Assembly (NCBI GenBank): GCA_000431235.1 | Contig: HF988734.1 | Coordinates: forward strand, 248,001-312,000 | Length of the DNA stretch: 64,000 nt | Direction of reading: 5' to 3' | DNA from: Coprobacillus sp. CAG:698 | GTDB taxonomy: Bacteria > Bacillota_I > Bacilli_A > ML615J-28 > CAG-698 | Shown here: piece after piece, positions 19,936 through 28,259 of the stretch | Layout: the number at the start of each line of letters is the position of its first letter | Numbering within the stretch: the first letter of the stretch is position 1 | Program-made: the position numbers and the translations under genes | The notes under the pieces: generated by a model | Database searches by the model: none | Seen by the model: only the letters and a program-made list of their open reading frames with translations | What the model was told of the DNA's origin: nothing

Positions 19936-20686
19936 TGTAGTATATTTTATGCTAGTGTTCATAACAATTTTTTTAATTGTAGCAGTTTACCTCATATTTA
20001 GAAAAAAAGAAGAAAAAGTAAAAATAAGATTTATCTCCATAGTTTGTGTATTTAATATCATCTTTTTCTTTGTGTATAAATATTGGTTATCACAAGATTT
20101 GGAGTTTTTACACTTAAGTCATTTAGATAAATTTAATTGGTGGAATGAATTACCATTACAGCTTTGTAATATTAATTTATTTTTAATACCAATTAGTTTA
20201 ATTTCTGATAAGAAATTTTTGAAAAGTTATTGTTTATTTATTACACCATTAGGTGCATTTTTGGCAATAAGTTTTCCTGAAGCTGCATTTGTTGGTGATA
20301 GTATTTTTAAGTTAAGAAATATAGGATTTTATGGAACACATATGATATTGATTATAACAAGTTTCAGTATTGTTACATTAGGATTTTATAAGCCAAAATA
20401 TAAAGATATTTTATTGCCTGCTATAACAACCTTTGGCTTAGCAGCAATTATGTTTGGAGTTAATACTATTTTAAGAAATACTGTTTGTCCTGAGGCAAAT
20501 TATTTCTTTACTTATAAATGTGATGTTCCCATTCTTTCAACATTCTATAAGTGGATTCCTGTTCCCCTTATCTATGAACTTTTAGGAATTATTATCTTAG
20601 TACCATACTGTTTATTAGTTACTTTTCTTTATAACTGTTTTGTCAAGAAAAGAAAAGATGAACAAAATAAAAATAATTATGCTTGA
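19916..20686 (+). CDS. YwaF/TMEM164-family membrane protein (copy 1)
   Basis: A 256-residue protein with about seven membrane segments and the family motif LPLQLCNINLFLIP (about 78-91), plus a conserved histidine in FYGTHMIL (about 139-146). This matches the YwaF (TIGR02206) family, related to human TMEM164, which is reported to be a phospholipid acyltransferase that uses a Cys/His pair. AAGGAG stands 9 bases before the ATG. Two further copies are encoded at 39753-41392. It ends with TGA, confirming TGA as a stop here. Confidence 0.75.
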   Translation: MIINRFNVVYFMLVFITIFLIVAVYLIFRKKEEKVKIRFISIVCVFNIIFFFVYKYWLSQDLEFLHLSHLDKFNWWNELPLQLCNINLFLIPISLISDKKFLKSYCLFITPLGAFLAISFPEAAFVGDSIFKLRNIGFYGTHMILIITSFSIVTLGFYKPKYKDILLPAITTFGLAAIMFGVNTILRNTVCPEANYFFTYKCDVPILSTFYKWIPVPLIYELLGIIILVPYCLLVTFLYNCFVKKRKDEQNKNNYA

Positions 20687-20711
20687 AAAAAAGTGTCTAA
20701 AAGTGTATAAT
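20683..20711 (+). promoter_or_regulatory. Sigma-A promoter for pfkA
   Basis: TTGAAA, 17 bases, TATAAT. The -35 overlaps the stop codon of the preceding gene. Confidence 0.72.
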
Positions 20712-20749
20712 AAGTAAAATGAGTAAATTGTTGTTTAGGAGGCAATAAT

Positions 20750-21709
20750 ATGATAGTAAAAAGAATTGGTGTTTTGACTTCTGGCGGAGATGCACCAGGT
20801 ATGAATGCTGCTATTCGTGCAGTAGTTCGTGCTGGAATCGACTATGGTCTAGAAGTATATGCAATATATAACGGATATTTAGGTCTTTATAAAGGCCAAA
20901 TCGAAAGAGTATTTCGAAAAAGCGTTTCTGACAAATTAAGACTTGGAGGAACTTTCATTGGTACTGCTCGTCTTCCTGAATTTACTGAGGAAAGCGTTCG
21001 TTTACAAGCGATAGAAAATGTTAAATTATATGGTCTCGATGCTTTAGTAACAATTGGTGGAGATGGAACTTATCATGGAGCATTAGCGCTTCATAAAATG
21101 GGTATACCTACAGTTGGTGTTCCTGGAACAATTGATAATGATTTAGCAGGTACCGATTATACGATTGGTTTTGATACTGCTTTGAATACTGCTGTAGAGT
21201 GTGTGGATAAACTACGTGATACGTCAGCTTCTCATCATCGTTGTAGTATAATTGAAGTTATGGGCAGAAATTGTGGAGATATTGCTGTTCATACTGCTAT
21301 TGCTGTCGGTGCTGAATATGTTATTTGTAAAGAAACAGGTTTCGATATGGAAGCAATGATTGATACAATCAATCGTGCGGCATTAACAAAAAATCATGCA
21401 ATAATAATAGTTGCTGAAAACATGGTAGATATTAATATGCTTGCTGAAGAAGTTTCAAAAAGAACTCCTTTCCAAGCTCGTACAACAGTTTTAGGCCACA
21501 TTCAACGAGGAGGAAAACCTTCAGCAAAAGACCGTGTCTTAGCCTCAGAAATGGGTGCTAAAGCAGTAGAAGCCCTTTTAGCAGGTGAAAGTGGTGTCTG
21601 TGTGTGCGTTGATGGTGATGAAATAAAAACTAAGAAAATAGCTGATATCTTAGATAAGAAGGATAGTAAGCTTAATGGTAAATATAAAGTATTTAAGAGG
21701 TTATGGTAA
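20750..21709 (+). CDS. pfkA: ATP-dependent 6-phosphofructokinase
   Basis: The 319-residue enzyme phosphorylates fructose 6-phosphate in glycolysis. It shows LTSGGDAPGMNAAIR (9-23), TIGGDGTYHGA for ATP/magnesium, PGTIDNDLAGTDYTIGFDTA with the catalytic aspartate, and VMGRNCGDIA. The glycine after GGDG favours ATP over pyrophosphate. TAGGAGG precedes the ATG. The stop overlaps the following metG frame. Confidence 0.96.
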   Translation: MIVKRIGVLTSGGDAPGMNAAIRAVVRAGIDYGLEVYAIYNGYLGLYKGQIERVFRKSVSDKLRLGGTFIGTARLPEFTEESVRLQAIENVKLYGLDALVTIGGDGTYHGALALHKMGIPTVGVPGTIDNDLAGTDYTIGFDTALNTAVECVDKLRDTSASHHRCSIIEVMGRNCGDIAVHTAIAVGAEYVICKETGFDMEAMIDTINRAALTKNHAIIIVAENMVDINMLAEEVSKRTPFQARTTVLGHIQRGGKPSAKDRVLASEMGAKAVEALLAGESGVCVCVDGDEIKTKKIADILDKKDSKLNGKYKVFKRLW

Positions 21710-23631
21710 AAAATATTATGAAAAAGAAAACTTGTTATGTTACGACACCCATCTATTATTCAAGTGGAAGTGTGCATGTAGGAAATTCTTATACTACAAT
21801 TGCATGTGATGCTTATGCTAGATTTCATAGATTAAATAATTATGACACATTCTTTTTAACAGGAATGGATGAACATGGTCTAAAAATTGAAGAAGCCGCT
21901 AAGAAAAAAGGCATTACTCCACAAGAATTGACTGATGAAATCGCGTTAGATACTCAAAAGTTATGGAAAGAATTGAATATAACTAATGACTATTTTATTA
22001 GAACGTCAGATAAAAAACATATGCGTATTGTTCAAAAATTGTTTGAAAAAATGTTAGCCAATGGAGACATTTATTTAGGTAGTTATGAAGGCGATTATTG
22101 TGTGTCATGTGAATCATATTTTACTAAAACTCAATTAGGTGAAGGTGGAACTTGTCCTGACTGTGGGAAACCTACTAGAAAAGTCAAGGAAGAGTGTTAC
22201 TTTCTTAAATTAAGTAAGTATCAAGATAAACTATTAGAGTTCATAAAAAGCCATCCCGATTTTATTGAACCTGAGACAAGAAGAAACGAAGTTATTTCTT
22301 TTGTGGAAAGTGGTTTGGAAGATTTATGTGTAAGCAGAACAACATTTACATGGGGTATACCTGTGCTATCAAATCCTAAACATGTTATATATGTATGGAT
22401 TGATGCTTTATCAAATTATCTAACTGCTTTGGGCTATACTGAAGATGATGAAAACTACCAAAAATATTGGGTTAATGGCGATAAAGTAGTTCATGTTGTT
22501 GGCAAAGATATTTTACGTTTCCATGCAGTTTATTGGCCAATTATGTTAATGGCTTTAGGTGTTCCTATCAATTATAAATTGTATGTTCATGGTTGGATCC
22601 TAATGAAGGATGGTAAAATGAGCAAATCAAGAGGTAATATAATTTATCCTAGAGATGTTATCAATCGTTATGGCCTTGACTCACTACGCTATTATTTATT
22701 AAGAGAAATGCCACTAGGAAATGATGCTATCTTTTCATATGATAGATTTATCGAAAGATATAATTCAGATTTAGCTAATGATTTAGGAAATCTTCAAAGT
22801 AGAACTATCTCTATGATAAACAAATACTTTGGTGGTAGTATTAGTAAACCTATATCATTATCTAGCGAATATAGCAAAGATTTACAAAAAGTAATTAATG
22901 AATCATTTGCAAATGCTAGTAATTATTTCAGTAATTTCCATTTTCAAAATGGTTTAATAGAATTATGGAATATTATTCATCGTGCTAATAAATATATTGA
23001 TGAAACTACACCATGGATTCTGGCAAAGGATGAATGCAAGAAAGAACTATTAAATGAAGTAATGTATATGCTATATGAATCATTAAGAATAGTTTTAATA
23101 GCTTTACAGATTATTATGCCTAAAACAACAAAACAAATGCTTGATGAGTTAAATTGTCAAGAAGAAGATCGTACATTTGATAAGGCAAAATATGGCTTAT
23201 ATGATAATATTAAAGTTATTGAAAAAGTCGAAATAATTTTCAAACGATTAGATGTTAAAGCAGAGCTTGAGTATCAAGAATCTAAAAAAGTGAAAAAAGT
23301 AGAACTAAAGCCTGAAATATCTATCGAAGATTTTGAAAAAATAGATTTAAGAATTGGAAAAGTATTAGACGCTAAAAAAGTTGAAAAATCAGAAAAACTA
23401 TTGGTATTACAAGTTAAAATAGAAGATGAAGTAAAACAAATAGTATCTGGTATTGCACAATATTATAAACCAGAAGAACTAATTGGAAGTAATGTTGTGG
23501 TGTGTGCTAATCTTAAACCAGTCAAAATAAGAGGCGTAGAATCAAATGGAATGATTTTATGTGCTGTTGATAAAGAATCACTCGAAGTAATTAAAACATT
23601 AAAGAAAGGTGAATATTCTAAGGTGCAATAA
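21703..23631 (+). CDS. metG: Methionyl-tRNA synthetase with C-terminal tRNA-binding domain
   Basis: A 642-residue class I synthetase. It has YYSSGSVHVGN (the HIGH-type box), a CxxC..CxxC zinc insertion (CVSCESYF..CPDCGKP), KMSKSRGN, and a C-terminal EMAP/Trbp111 domain (DLRIGKVLDAKKVEKSEKL) that aids dimerisation and tRNA binding. The start is uncertain: ATG 21703 overlaps the pfkA stop with AGAGG only 2 bases away, while ATG 21718 (MKKKTCYVTTP) also fits the family start. It is coupled to yitT by a shared TAATG. Confidence 0.93.
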   Translation: MVKNIMKKKTCYVTTPIYYSSGSVHVGNSYTTIACDAYARFHRLNNYDTFFLTGMDEHGLKIEEAAKKKGITPQELTDEIALDTQKLWKELNITNDYFIRTSDKKHMRIVQKLFEKMLANGDIYLGSYEGDYCVSCESYFTKTQLGEGGTCPDCGKPTRKVKEECYFLKLSKYQDKLLEFIKSHPDFIEPETRRNEVISFVESGLEDLCVSRTTFTWGIPVLSNPKHVIYVWIDALSNYLTALGYTEDDENYQKYWVNGDKVVHVVGKDILRFHAVYWPIMLMALGVPINYKLYVHGWILMKDGKMSKSRGNIIYPRDVINRYGLDSLRYYLLREMPLGNDAIFSYDRFIERYNSDLANDLGNLQSRTISMINKYFGGSISKPISLSSEYSKDLQKVINESFANASNYFSNFHFQNGLIELWNIIHRANKYIDETTPWILAKDECKKELLNEVMYMLYESLRIVLIALQIIMPKTTKQMLDELNCQEEDRTFDKAKYGLYDNIKVIEKVEIIFKRLDVKAELEYQESKKVKKVELKPEISIEDFEKIDLRIGKVLDAKKVEKSEKLLVLQVKIEDEVKQIVSGIAQYYKPEELIGSNVVVCANLKPVKIRGVESNGMILCAVDKESLEVIKTLKKGEYSKVQ

Positions 23632-24524
23632 TGAAAGGACTAAAAAAATTATTTCGTAATAGAAACTTTATGGTCGTTTTTAGCACAATTATCGGTACAT
23701 TTATTTATTGTATTGGTATTGTCTTCTTATTAGATTTAACAAAATTTTATGCAGGTGGTATTACAGGTATTTCACAGTTAATCGTGAACTTAACTGGTAG
23801 CAGCATTGTTGGTTTAAAAAGTATAATTATAATTCTATTTAATATTCCTCTTTTACTTATTGCCTGGCGTGGTGTAAGCAGAAGATTTGCTATTCTTTCA
23901 GTTGTATCTATTGGTTTACAATCTCTATTTATAGCTATATTTGAATATTTCCAAACTCTAGGATTTAATCCATTTGTTGGCTTAAAAAATGATCCTCTAG
24001 CAATAGCAATTTTAGGTGGTCTTGTAACTGGAGCTGGCTGCGGAATATCTTTAAAACATGGCTCTTCAACTGGTGGTTTAGATATAATAAGTCAATATCT
24101 ATCTTTAAAAAAACATATTTCATTTGCTAAGTTTTCTTTAGTAGTTGACTTATCTATAATTGGTATAGCTGCAATCTTCCAAGATGTGTCAATTGCTTCA
24201 TATACAATTATCAGACTAATTATTACAGTTCTTGTATTAGATAAGATACATACAACTTATAAGTATGGAAGAATTACAATAATTACTGAAGAAAAACAAA
24301 GAATGCGTGATGCAATAATGAAACATTTCAAACATGGTATTACAATATACCAAGCAACAGGTGGTTACACAAATAAACCTAAATATGTTATTGTCTCTAC
24401 AATCTATACATTTGAGTCACAAGATTTCATTGATTTAGCTAAAGAGATAGATCCATTATGTTTTATTACGTTCTCACAAGTAGCAAGAGTTGATGGTAAT
24501 TATAACATTCAAGTTGTTGCATAA
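23631..24524 (+). CDS. YitT-family membrane protein (DUF161-DUF2179)
   Basis: The 297-residue protein has five or six membrane segments in DUF161 arrangement (YAGGITGISQLI near 43-54; HGSSTGGLDIISQYLS near 140-155) and a cytoplasmic DUF2179 domain at the C-terminus (GITIYQATGGYTNKPKYVI). The family is widespread in Bacillota with no firmly established activity; export of a small solute is often suggested. Its ATG overlaps the metG stop, and a terminator follows. Confidence 0.85.
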   Translation: MKGLKKLFRNRNFMVVFSTIIGTFIYCIGIVFLLDLTKFYAGGITGISQLIVNLTGSSIVGLKSIIIILFNIPLLLIAWRGVSRRFAILSVVSIGLQSLFIAIFEYFQTLGFNPFVGLKNDPLAIAILGGLVTGAGCGISLKHGSSTGGLDIISQYLSLKKHISFAKFSLVVDLSIIGIAAIFQDVSIASYTIIRLIITVLVLDKIHTTYKYGRITIITEEKQRMRDAIMKHFKHGITIYQATGGYTNKPKYVIVSTIYTFESQDFIDLAKEIDPLCFITFSQVARVDGNYNIQVVA

Positions 24525-24539
24525 TATTACAAAGAATAT

Positions 24540-24571
24540 AAAAGAGCTAATCTAATTGATGGCTCTTTTTT
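24540..24571 (+). terminator. Intrinsic terminator after yitT
   Basis: AAAGAGC pairs with GCTCTTT around a 14-base loop, with a T tract after it. Confidence 0.75.
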
Positions 24572-24639
24572 GTTTTTTTTGATTAAAAATATTTAAAAAG
24601 TTTTATTAAAAAAGCAAAAGAAAAACAAATAAAAAATCA

Positions 24640-24668
24640 TTGACTTTTTTGGAAAAAAGTAGTATTAT
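24640..24668 (+). promoter_or_regulatory. Sigma-A promoter for rplM-rpsI
   Basis: TTGACT, 17 bases, TATTAT, about 100 bases before the L13 start, leaving room for a leader RNA. Confidence 0.7.
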
Positions 24669-24690
24669 ATATATGGTACATTTTTATTTA

Positions 24691-24740
24691 AACCCACAAA
24701 TAAGAAAGCCCTCTAAAACAAATACACCCACAGTATTTGT
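24691..24740 (+). ncRNA. Candidate L13 leader (ribosomal protein autoregulatory element)
   Basis: The long rplM leader contains ACCCACAAATAAGAAAGCC and then a perfect hairpin, ACAAATAC with GTATTTGT (arms 24718-24725 and 24733-24740). Position and size fit the L13 leader family known in Bacillota, through which L13 is thought to control its own operon. I rely on context and partial memory of the consensus; a covariance-model search would decide. Confidence 0.5.
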
Positions 24741-24769
24741 ATGATATTATAATATTTCGGAGGAATAAA

Positions 24770-25207
24770 ATGAATAAAAGTTTCATGGCAAATGCTCAAA
24801 ATATTGAGCGTAAATGGTATGTAGTTGATGCTACAGATTTAACATTAGGTCGTTTATCAACAGAAGTTGCAACACTTTTAAGAGGTAAACATAAACCTAC
24901 ATTTACTCCACATGTTGATTGTGGTGATTACGTTATTATAGTAAACGCAGAAAAAGTTGCTTTAACAGGCTCTAAGTTAGATGATAAGATGTATTATCGT
25001 CATTCTGGATATCCTGGTGGATTAAAGAGTAGAACAGCTAAGAGAATGTTAGAACTTCAACCTCAAAAAGTTCTAGAAAAATCAATCAGAGGTATGTTAC
25101 CTAAAAATAGATTAGGTGATGACATGTATAGAAAGCTTTACGTTTATGTTGGACCAGAACATCCACATCAAGCACAAAAACCTGAAGCTTATACACTTAG
25201 AGGATAG
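24770..25207 (+). CDS. rplM: Ribosomal protein L13
   Basis: The 145-residue protein of the 50S subunit has the L13 core: WYVVDATDLTLGRLST, LRGKHKPTFTPHVDCGDYVI and the C-terminal YVGPEHPHQAQKPE. An earlier in-frame start exists, but CGGAGG lies 8 bases before the ATG at 24770, which gives the usual length. It forms the conserved pair with rpsI, 11 bases downstream. Confidence 0.96.
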   Translation: MNKSFMANAQNIERKWYVVDATDLTLGRLSTEVATLLRGKHKPTFTPHVDCGDYVIIVNAEKVALTGSKLDDKMYYRHSGYPGGLKSRTAKRMLELQPQKVLEKSIRGMLPKNRLGDDMYRKLYVYVGPEHPHQAQKPEAYTLRG

Positions 25208-25218
25208 GAGGCAAAGTT

Positions 25219-25611
25219 ATGGCACAAGTTCAATATTATGGAACAGGTAGACGTAAAAGTTCAGTAGCTCGCGTTCGTTTAGTACCTGGAAGTGGAAAAA
25301 TTACTATTAATGATCGCACATTCGCAGATTACATTCCTTCTGCAGCCGTTAGATTAGATGTTTTACAACCATTAAATATGACAAATACTCAAACTAGTTA
25401 TGATGTATTAGTTAATGTTTGTGGTGGTGGAATTGTTGGTCAAGCTGGTGCTATTCGTCATGGTATTAGTCGTGCATTACTTGAAGTAAATCCAGAATTT
25501 CGTGCAGTTCTTAAAAAAGCAGGAATGCTTATGCGTGACCCACGTGCTAAAGAACGTAAGAAATATGGTCTTAAAGGTGCTCGTCGTGCTCCACAATTCT
25601 CTAAACGTTAA
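25219..25611 (+). CDS. rpsI: Ribosomal protein S9
   Basis: The 130-residue 30S protein opens with YYGTGRRKSSVARVRL and ends with the basic tail KKYGLKGARRAPQFSKR that reaches the P-site tRNA. AGGAGG precedes the ATG and the length is typical. It is second in the L13-S9 operon, which ends at the terminator at 25639. Confidence 0.97.
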   Translation: MAQVQYYGTGRRKSSVARVRLVPGSGKITINDRTFADYIPSAAVRLDVLQPLNMTNTQTSYDVLVNVCGGGIVGQAGAIRHGISRALLEVNPEFRAVLKKAGMLMRDPRAKERKKYGLKGARRAPQFSKR

Positions 25612-25638
25612 TCGATTGAGTTTTGTTACGAATTATTT

Positions 25639-25667
25639 TAGGGTCTGCGTATGTGGACCCTATTTTT
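25639..25667 (+). terminator. Intrinsic terminator after rpsI
   Basis: TAGGGTC pairs with GACCCTA over a 10-base loop, followed by five T. Confidence 0.78.
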
Positions 25668-25682
25668 GTTTATAATAAATAT

Positions 25683-26038
25683 GGGCCTGTATTTGGTTTC
25701 GACAGGCAATTGGAGGTTTCTTAAGCAAGTTGTGGTCGCGCACATAAAAACGTAAGCTAGGTTTTTAAATTAAACGCAAAACCAAATCAAACTTTAGCAT
25801 TCGCTGCTTAATTGAATGCGTACGATAAGATGCCGACCCTCAGGGCGTCTTAAAGTACTTCAGATACTGCGGGTTGGGAAAAAGGAATGCCTTGGCCTTT
25901 CTCCTGAAATTAAGAGGATAGGCAATAGTATCTTGCTTATTACATGCTATTGTACGAACTAAAGAAAATAAGATAAACTTGTAGAAGTAGAAATTAAAAA
26001 TTGTTTGGACACGAGTTCGACTCTCGTCAGGTCCACCA
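25683..26038 (+). ncRNA. ssrA: tmRNA
   Basis: The 356-base gene starts GGGCCTGTATTTGGTTTCGA and ends with a tRNA-like T arm, GTTCGACTCTC, and an encoded CCA. GGGCCTG pairs with CAGGTCC to form the acceptor stem. The tag frame reads Ala-Lys-Pro-Asn-Gln-Thr-Leu-Ala-Phe-Ala-Ala then TAA (about 25772-25810), giving the usual hydrophobic Ala-Ala end recognised by ClpXP. tmRNA rescues stalled ribosomes. Its 3' end is a common integration site, and degraded foreign fragments follow at once. Confidence 0.96.
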
Positions 26039-26050
26039 TTAAAAAAGTAA

Positions 26051-26085
26051 TAGGTTTGATACAAATTGTTATCAAGCCTTTTTTT
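26051..26085 (+). terminator. Intrinsic terminator after tmRNA
   Basis: AGGTTTGATA pairs with TATCAAGCCT and a seven-T tract follows. The first arm and its flank recur after tRNA-Gly at 41536. Confidence 0.75.
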
Positions 26086-26200
26086 GATTAAGTTTAGTTA
26101 ACAAAATAAAGTACTCCTTATATTTTGGACAAATAAAAAGCTGTTATAAAATACGTAAAATATGTACAAAAACTAGAATAAGTGTATAAAGAAATAGGTG

Positions 26201-26374
26201 GTGTCAAATAGTGAAAAAGCCTATGAATTATCAAAAATAGCAAAAGATTTAATGACATTTTTTGATGAAAACAAGAAAAAGCATGGTAATTTAAATGCAA
26301 GAATAAAGACATTAATTCCTTTTGCAATTACATTAATTGGATTAATCATACTATTAATAATCGGTGTTTGGTAG
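26201..26374 (+). CDS. Small single-TM protein, hypothetical
   Basis: A 57-residue frame starting with GTG: a charged helix-prone N-terminus (residues 1-38) and one hydrophobic segment at the C-terminus (about 39-57, ending LLIIGVW). The AGGTG upstream is too close to be a good ribosome site, so the start is doubtful. It is the kind of small membrane gene found in phage or accessory DNA. I recognise no family. Confidence 0.3.
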   Translation: MSNSEKAYELSKIAKDLMTFFDENKKKHGNLNARIKTLIPFAITLIGLIILLIIGVW

Positions 26375-26405
26375 AAATTCATCAACTCCAATTAGTTTTG
26401 AGTGA

Positions 26406-26540
26406 TTAGATAATATTGAGAATGATCATATTATTATCATTAATAAAATAACACTAATGGCTTGGGATGACATTGCAAATAAATTATATGATGGTAGAAG
26501 AACAGTGTTCAGAATGCATGAGGAGGTTTATTTTCTATGA
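26406..26540 (+). pseudogene. Remnant of an ArpU/DUF1492-like phage regulator
   Basis: A 44-codon open stretch without a proper start ends in LMAWDDIANKLYDGRRTVFRMHEEVYFL. This resembles the sigma-region-4-like helix-turn-helix at the end of phage late regulators (pattern WxxIAxxLxYxxRxVxRxHxxxL). The N-terminal part is missing. It lies between tmRNA and the fic gene, consistent with decay of a prophage inserted at tmRNA. The assignment rests on this one motif. Confidence 0.35.
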
Positions 26541-26654
26541 CAAAAATAAGTAGTAATTAAAAAATAATGAAAATCAAAAATCATACCGAATGAAATATGT
26601 AAAATCACTGAATAATATAAAGCAAATTTATCAAAATCTAATTGATGAATATTC

Positions 26655-26760
26655 AATCGCTTACTCAAACTAATAATCGCTTATTTTAGTGGCTAAAGTA
26701 AGAGATTAATTGCTTTAATGTTTGACAAATTGCTTACTTTTTGGTATAATATAAGCGATT
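26655..26760 (+). repeat. Phased AATYGCTTA repeats around the fic promoter
   Basis: Direct copies begin at 26655, 26675, 26708 and 26728 (two pairs each 20 bases apart) and an inverted copy, TAAGCGATT, lies at 26752-26760, just after the -10 box. The copy at 26728 is inside the promoter spacer. This looks like an operator array controlling fic. Confidence 0.45.
26722..26750 (+). promoter_or_regulatory. Consensus sigma-A promoter for fic
   Basis: Perfect TTGACA and TATAAT with a 17-base spacer. Such a strong promoter for a Fic protein suggests tight repression by something binding the flanking repeats. Confidence 0.75.
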
Positions 26761-26781
26761 ACAGAAAAGGAGTTAGTGTTC

Positions 26782-27825
26782 ATGCGTGAATTTAATTATA
26801 TTTTTTTAAAAGAAAAACAATGGGATAATGAAATACTTGGGTATATTGGTCTTATTCACGAGTATAAAGGCAAACAACAATTATATTTGCAACAAAAACC
26901 TTTTGAACTTGATAGACTAGTTGAACTTGCTAAAGTACAAAGCACTGAATCTTCTAATGCGATTGAAGGTATAGTTACAACAAATCAGCGATTAAAGCAG
27001 TTGATGGAAGAAAAAACTACTCCTCGAAATAGATGTGAACAAGAAATTCTTGGTTATCGTGCAGTTCTTGAAATGGTACACGAGAGTTTTGAATATATGC
27101 CAATTACAAAAAATGTAATATTGCAACTTCATAAAAAATTATATTCTTTTTTGCCTACATCTTTCGGTGGTGTATTCAAAACCACAGCTAATGAAATTGA
27201 TGAAATTAGATCGGATGGAACTGTTGTGGTTAAGTTTAAACCACTTGAACCATTTGAAACCCCTAATGCAGTAGATAGCCTTTGTAAAACTTATAATGAT
27301 ATTATCTCATCAGGAGAGATTGACCCATTAGTTGTTATTCCCACTTTTATACATGATTTCCTTTGTATCCATCCATTTAATGATGGTAATGGTCGTATGA
27401 GTCGTATTCTTACAACACTGCTTTTGTATAAGAGTGGATATGTTGGTGGCAAGTACATCTCCCTTGAAAAGAAAATTCACGATAATAAAGATGAATACTA
27501 TGGTGCCTTGCAGCTTGCTTCTGAAAATTGGCATGATGGTACAAATGATGACACAGCATTTACAAAATATATTCTTGGTGTTGTTCTTTCTGCTTACAGA
27601 GATTTTGAGGAACGATTACAAATAGTATCTGGCAAGAAAACTGCAAAAGAAATGGTGAAAGAAGTATTTGCTGTAAAACTTGGTAAGATAACAAAAAGTG
27701 ATATTATGGAGATGTGTCCTAATCTTAGCCGTTCTGCCGTTGAGAAGGCATTAAGAGAACTTGTAGCAGAAAAACATATTGTTAAACATGGTAACGGTCC
27801 TGCAACATTTTATATTATGCTTTAA
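26782..27825 (+). CDS. Fic-family protein AMPylator with N-terminal inhibitory helix
   Basis: A 347-residue Fic protein. The active-site motif HPFNDGNGRMSR is complete (about 196-207), with the catalytic histidine and the ATP-binding loop. SSNAIEG (about residues 57-63) fits the (S/T)xxxE(G/N) inhibitory motif placed before the Fic core, so this is a self-inhibited class II enzyme. A winged-helix-like domain ends the protein (LGKITKSDIMEMCPNLSRSAVEKALREL). It probably transfers AMP to a target protein; the target is unknown. AAGGAG stands 9 bases before ATG 26782. Confidence 0.88.
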   Translation: MREFNYIFLKEKQWDNEILGYIGLIHEYKGKQQLYLQQKPFELDRLVELAKVQSTESSNAIEGIVTTNQRLKQLMEEKTTPRNRCEQEILGYRAVLEMVHESFEYMPITKNVILQLHKKLYSFLPTSFGGVFKTTANEIDEIRSDGTVVVKFKPLEPFETPNAVDSLCKTYNDIISSGEIDPLVVIPTFIHDFLCIHPFNDGNGRMSRILTTLLLYKSGYVGGKYISLEKKIHDNKDEYYGALQLASENWHDGTNDDTAFTKYILGVVLSAYRDFEERLQIVSGKKTAKEMVKEVFAVKLGKITKSDIMEMCPNLSRSAVEKALRELVAEKHIVKHGNGPATFYIML

Positions 27826-27968
27826 AAAATTATATTTAATAAAATATAAATCTAATTAATTGTTGCTATAATTAATTCAAATATATTTTCTAATATAAAG
27901 GATAAAGTTATTGGTACGTTTTATTTTACGCATTTATTATGTGTGTAAATTGTACAATATAGTAAGCT

Positions 27969-28002
27969 AATCTCAATACAAATTAATGCATTGAGATTTT
28001 TC
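27969..28002 (+). terminator. Intrinsic terminator downstream of fic
   Basis: AATCTCAAT pairs perfectly with ATTGAGATT and T residues follow. It lies in the 434-base gap after fic, which otherwise shows no gene that I can support. Confidence 0.65.
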
Positions 28003-28154
28003 TATTAATTGGCGGTTGAGGTTTACTATTGTTTTTTACTAATTGGTATTATTTTATAATGTTAGTTTCCATCATCTAGAAATGATACAAAATAACCAAT
28101 TTGGAAATTAAAGTTGAATCAGATAATAAAACACTAAAAAAAGAATATAATCAA

Positions 28155-28217
28155 GAAAAAAGTCAAAATATAAGAGTTTATTGGAATATAACCCCATAAA
28201 CTATTTGACTTTTTTTG
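28155..28217 (+). terminator. Long intrinsic terminator before the first DUF4143 ATPase
   Basis: AAAAAAGTCAAA pairs with TTTGACTTTTTT, with an inner GTTTAT/ATAAAC stem. Its 3' arm also supplies the -35 of the next promoter. Confidence 0.65.
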
Positions 28218-28232
28218 ATTTACTGATATAAT
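28205..28232 (+). promoter_or_regulatory. Promoter of the first DUF4143 ATPase
   Basis: TTGACT, 16 bases, TATAAT, overlapping the 3' arm of the preceding terminator. Confidence 0.6.
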
Positions 28233-28259
28233 ATAGACGACTTTAGGAGGTTGCTTTAT

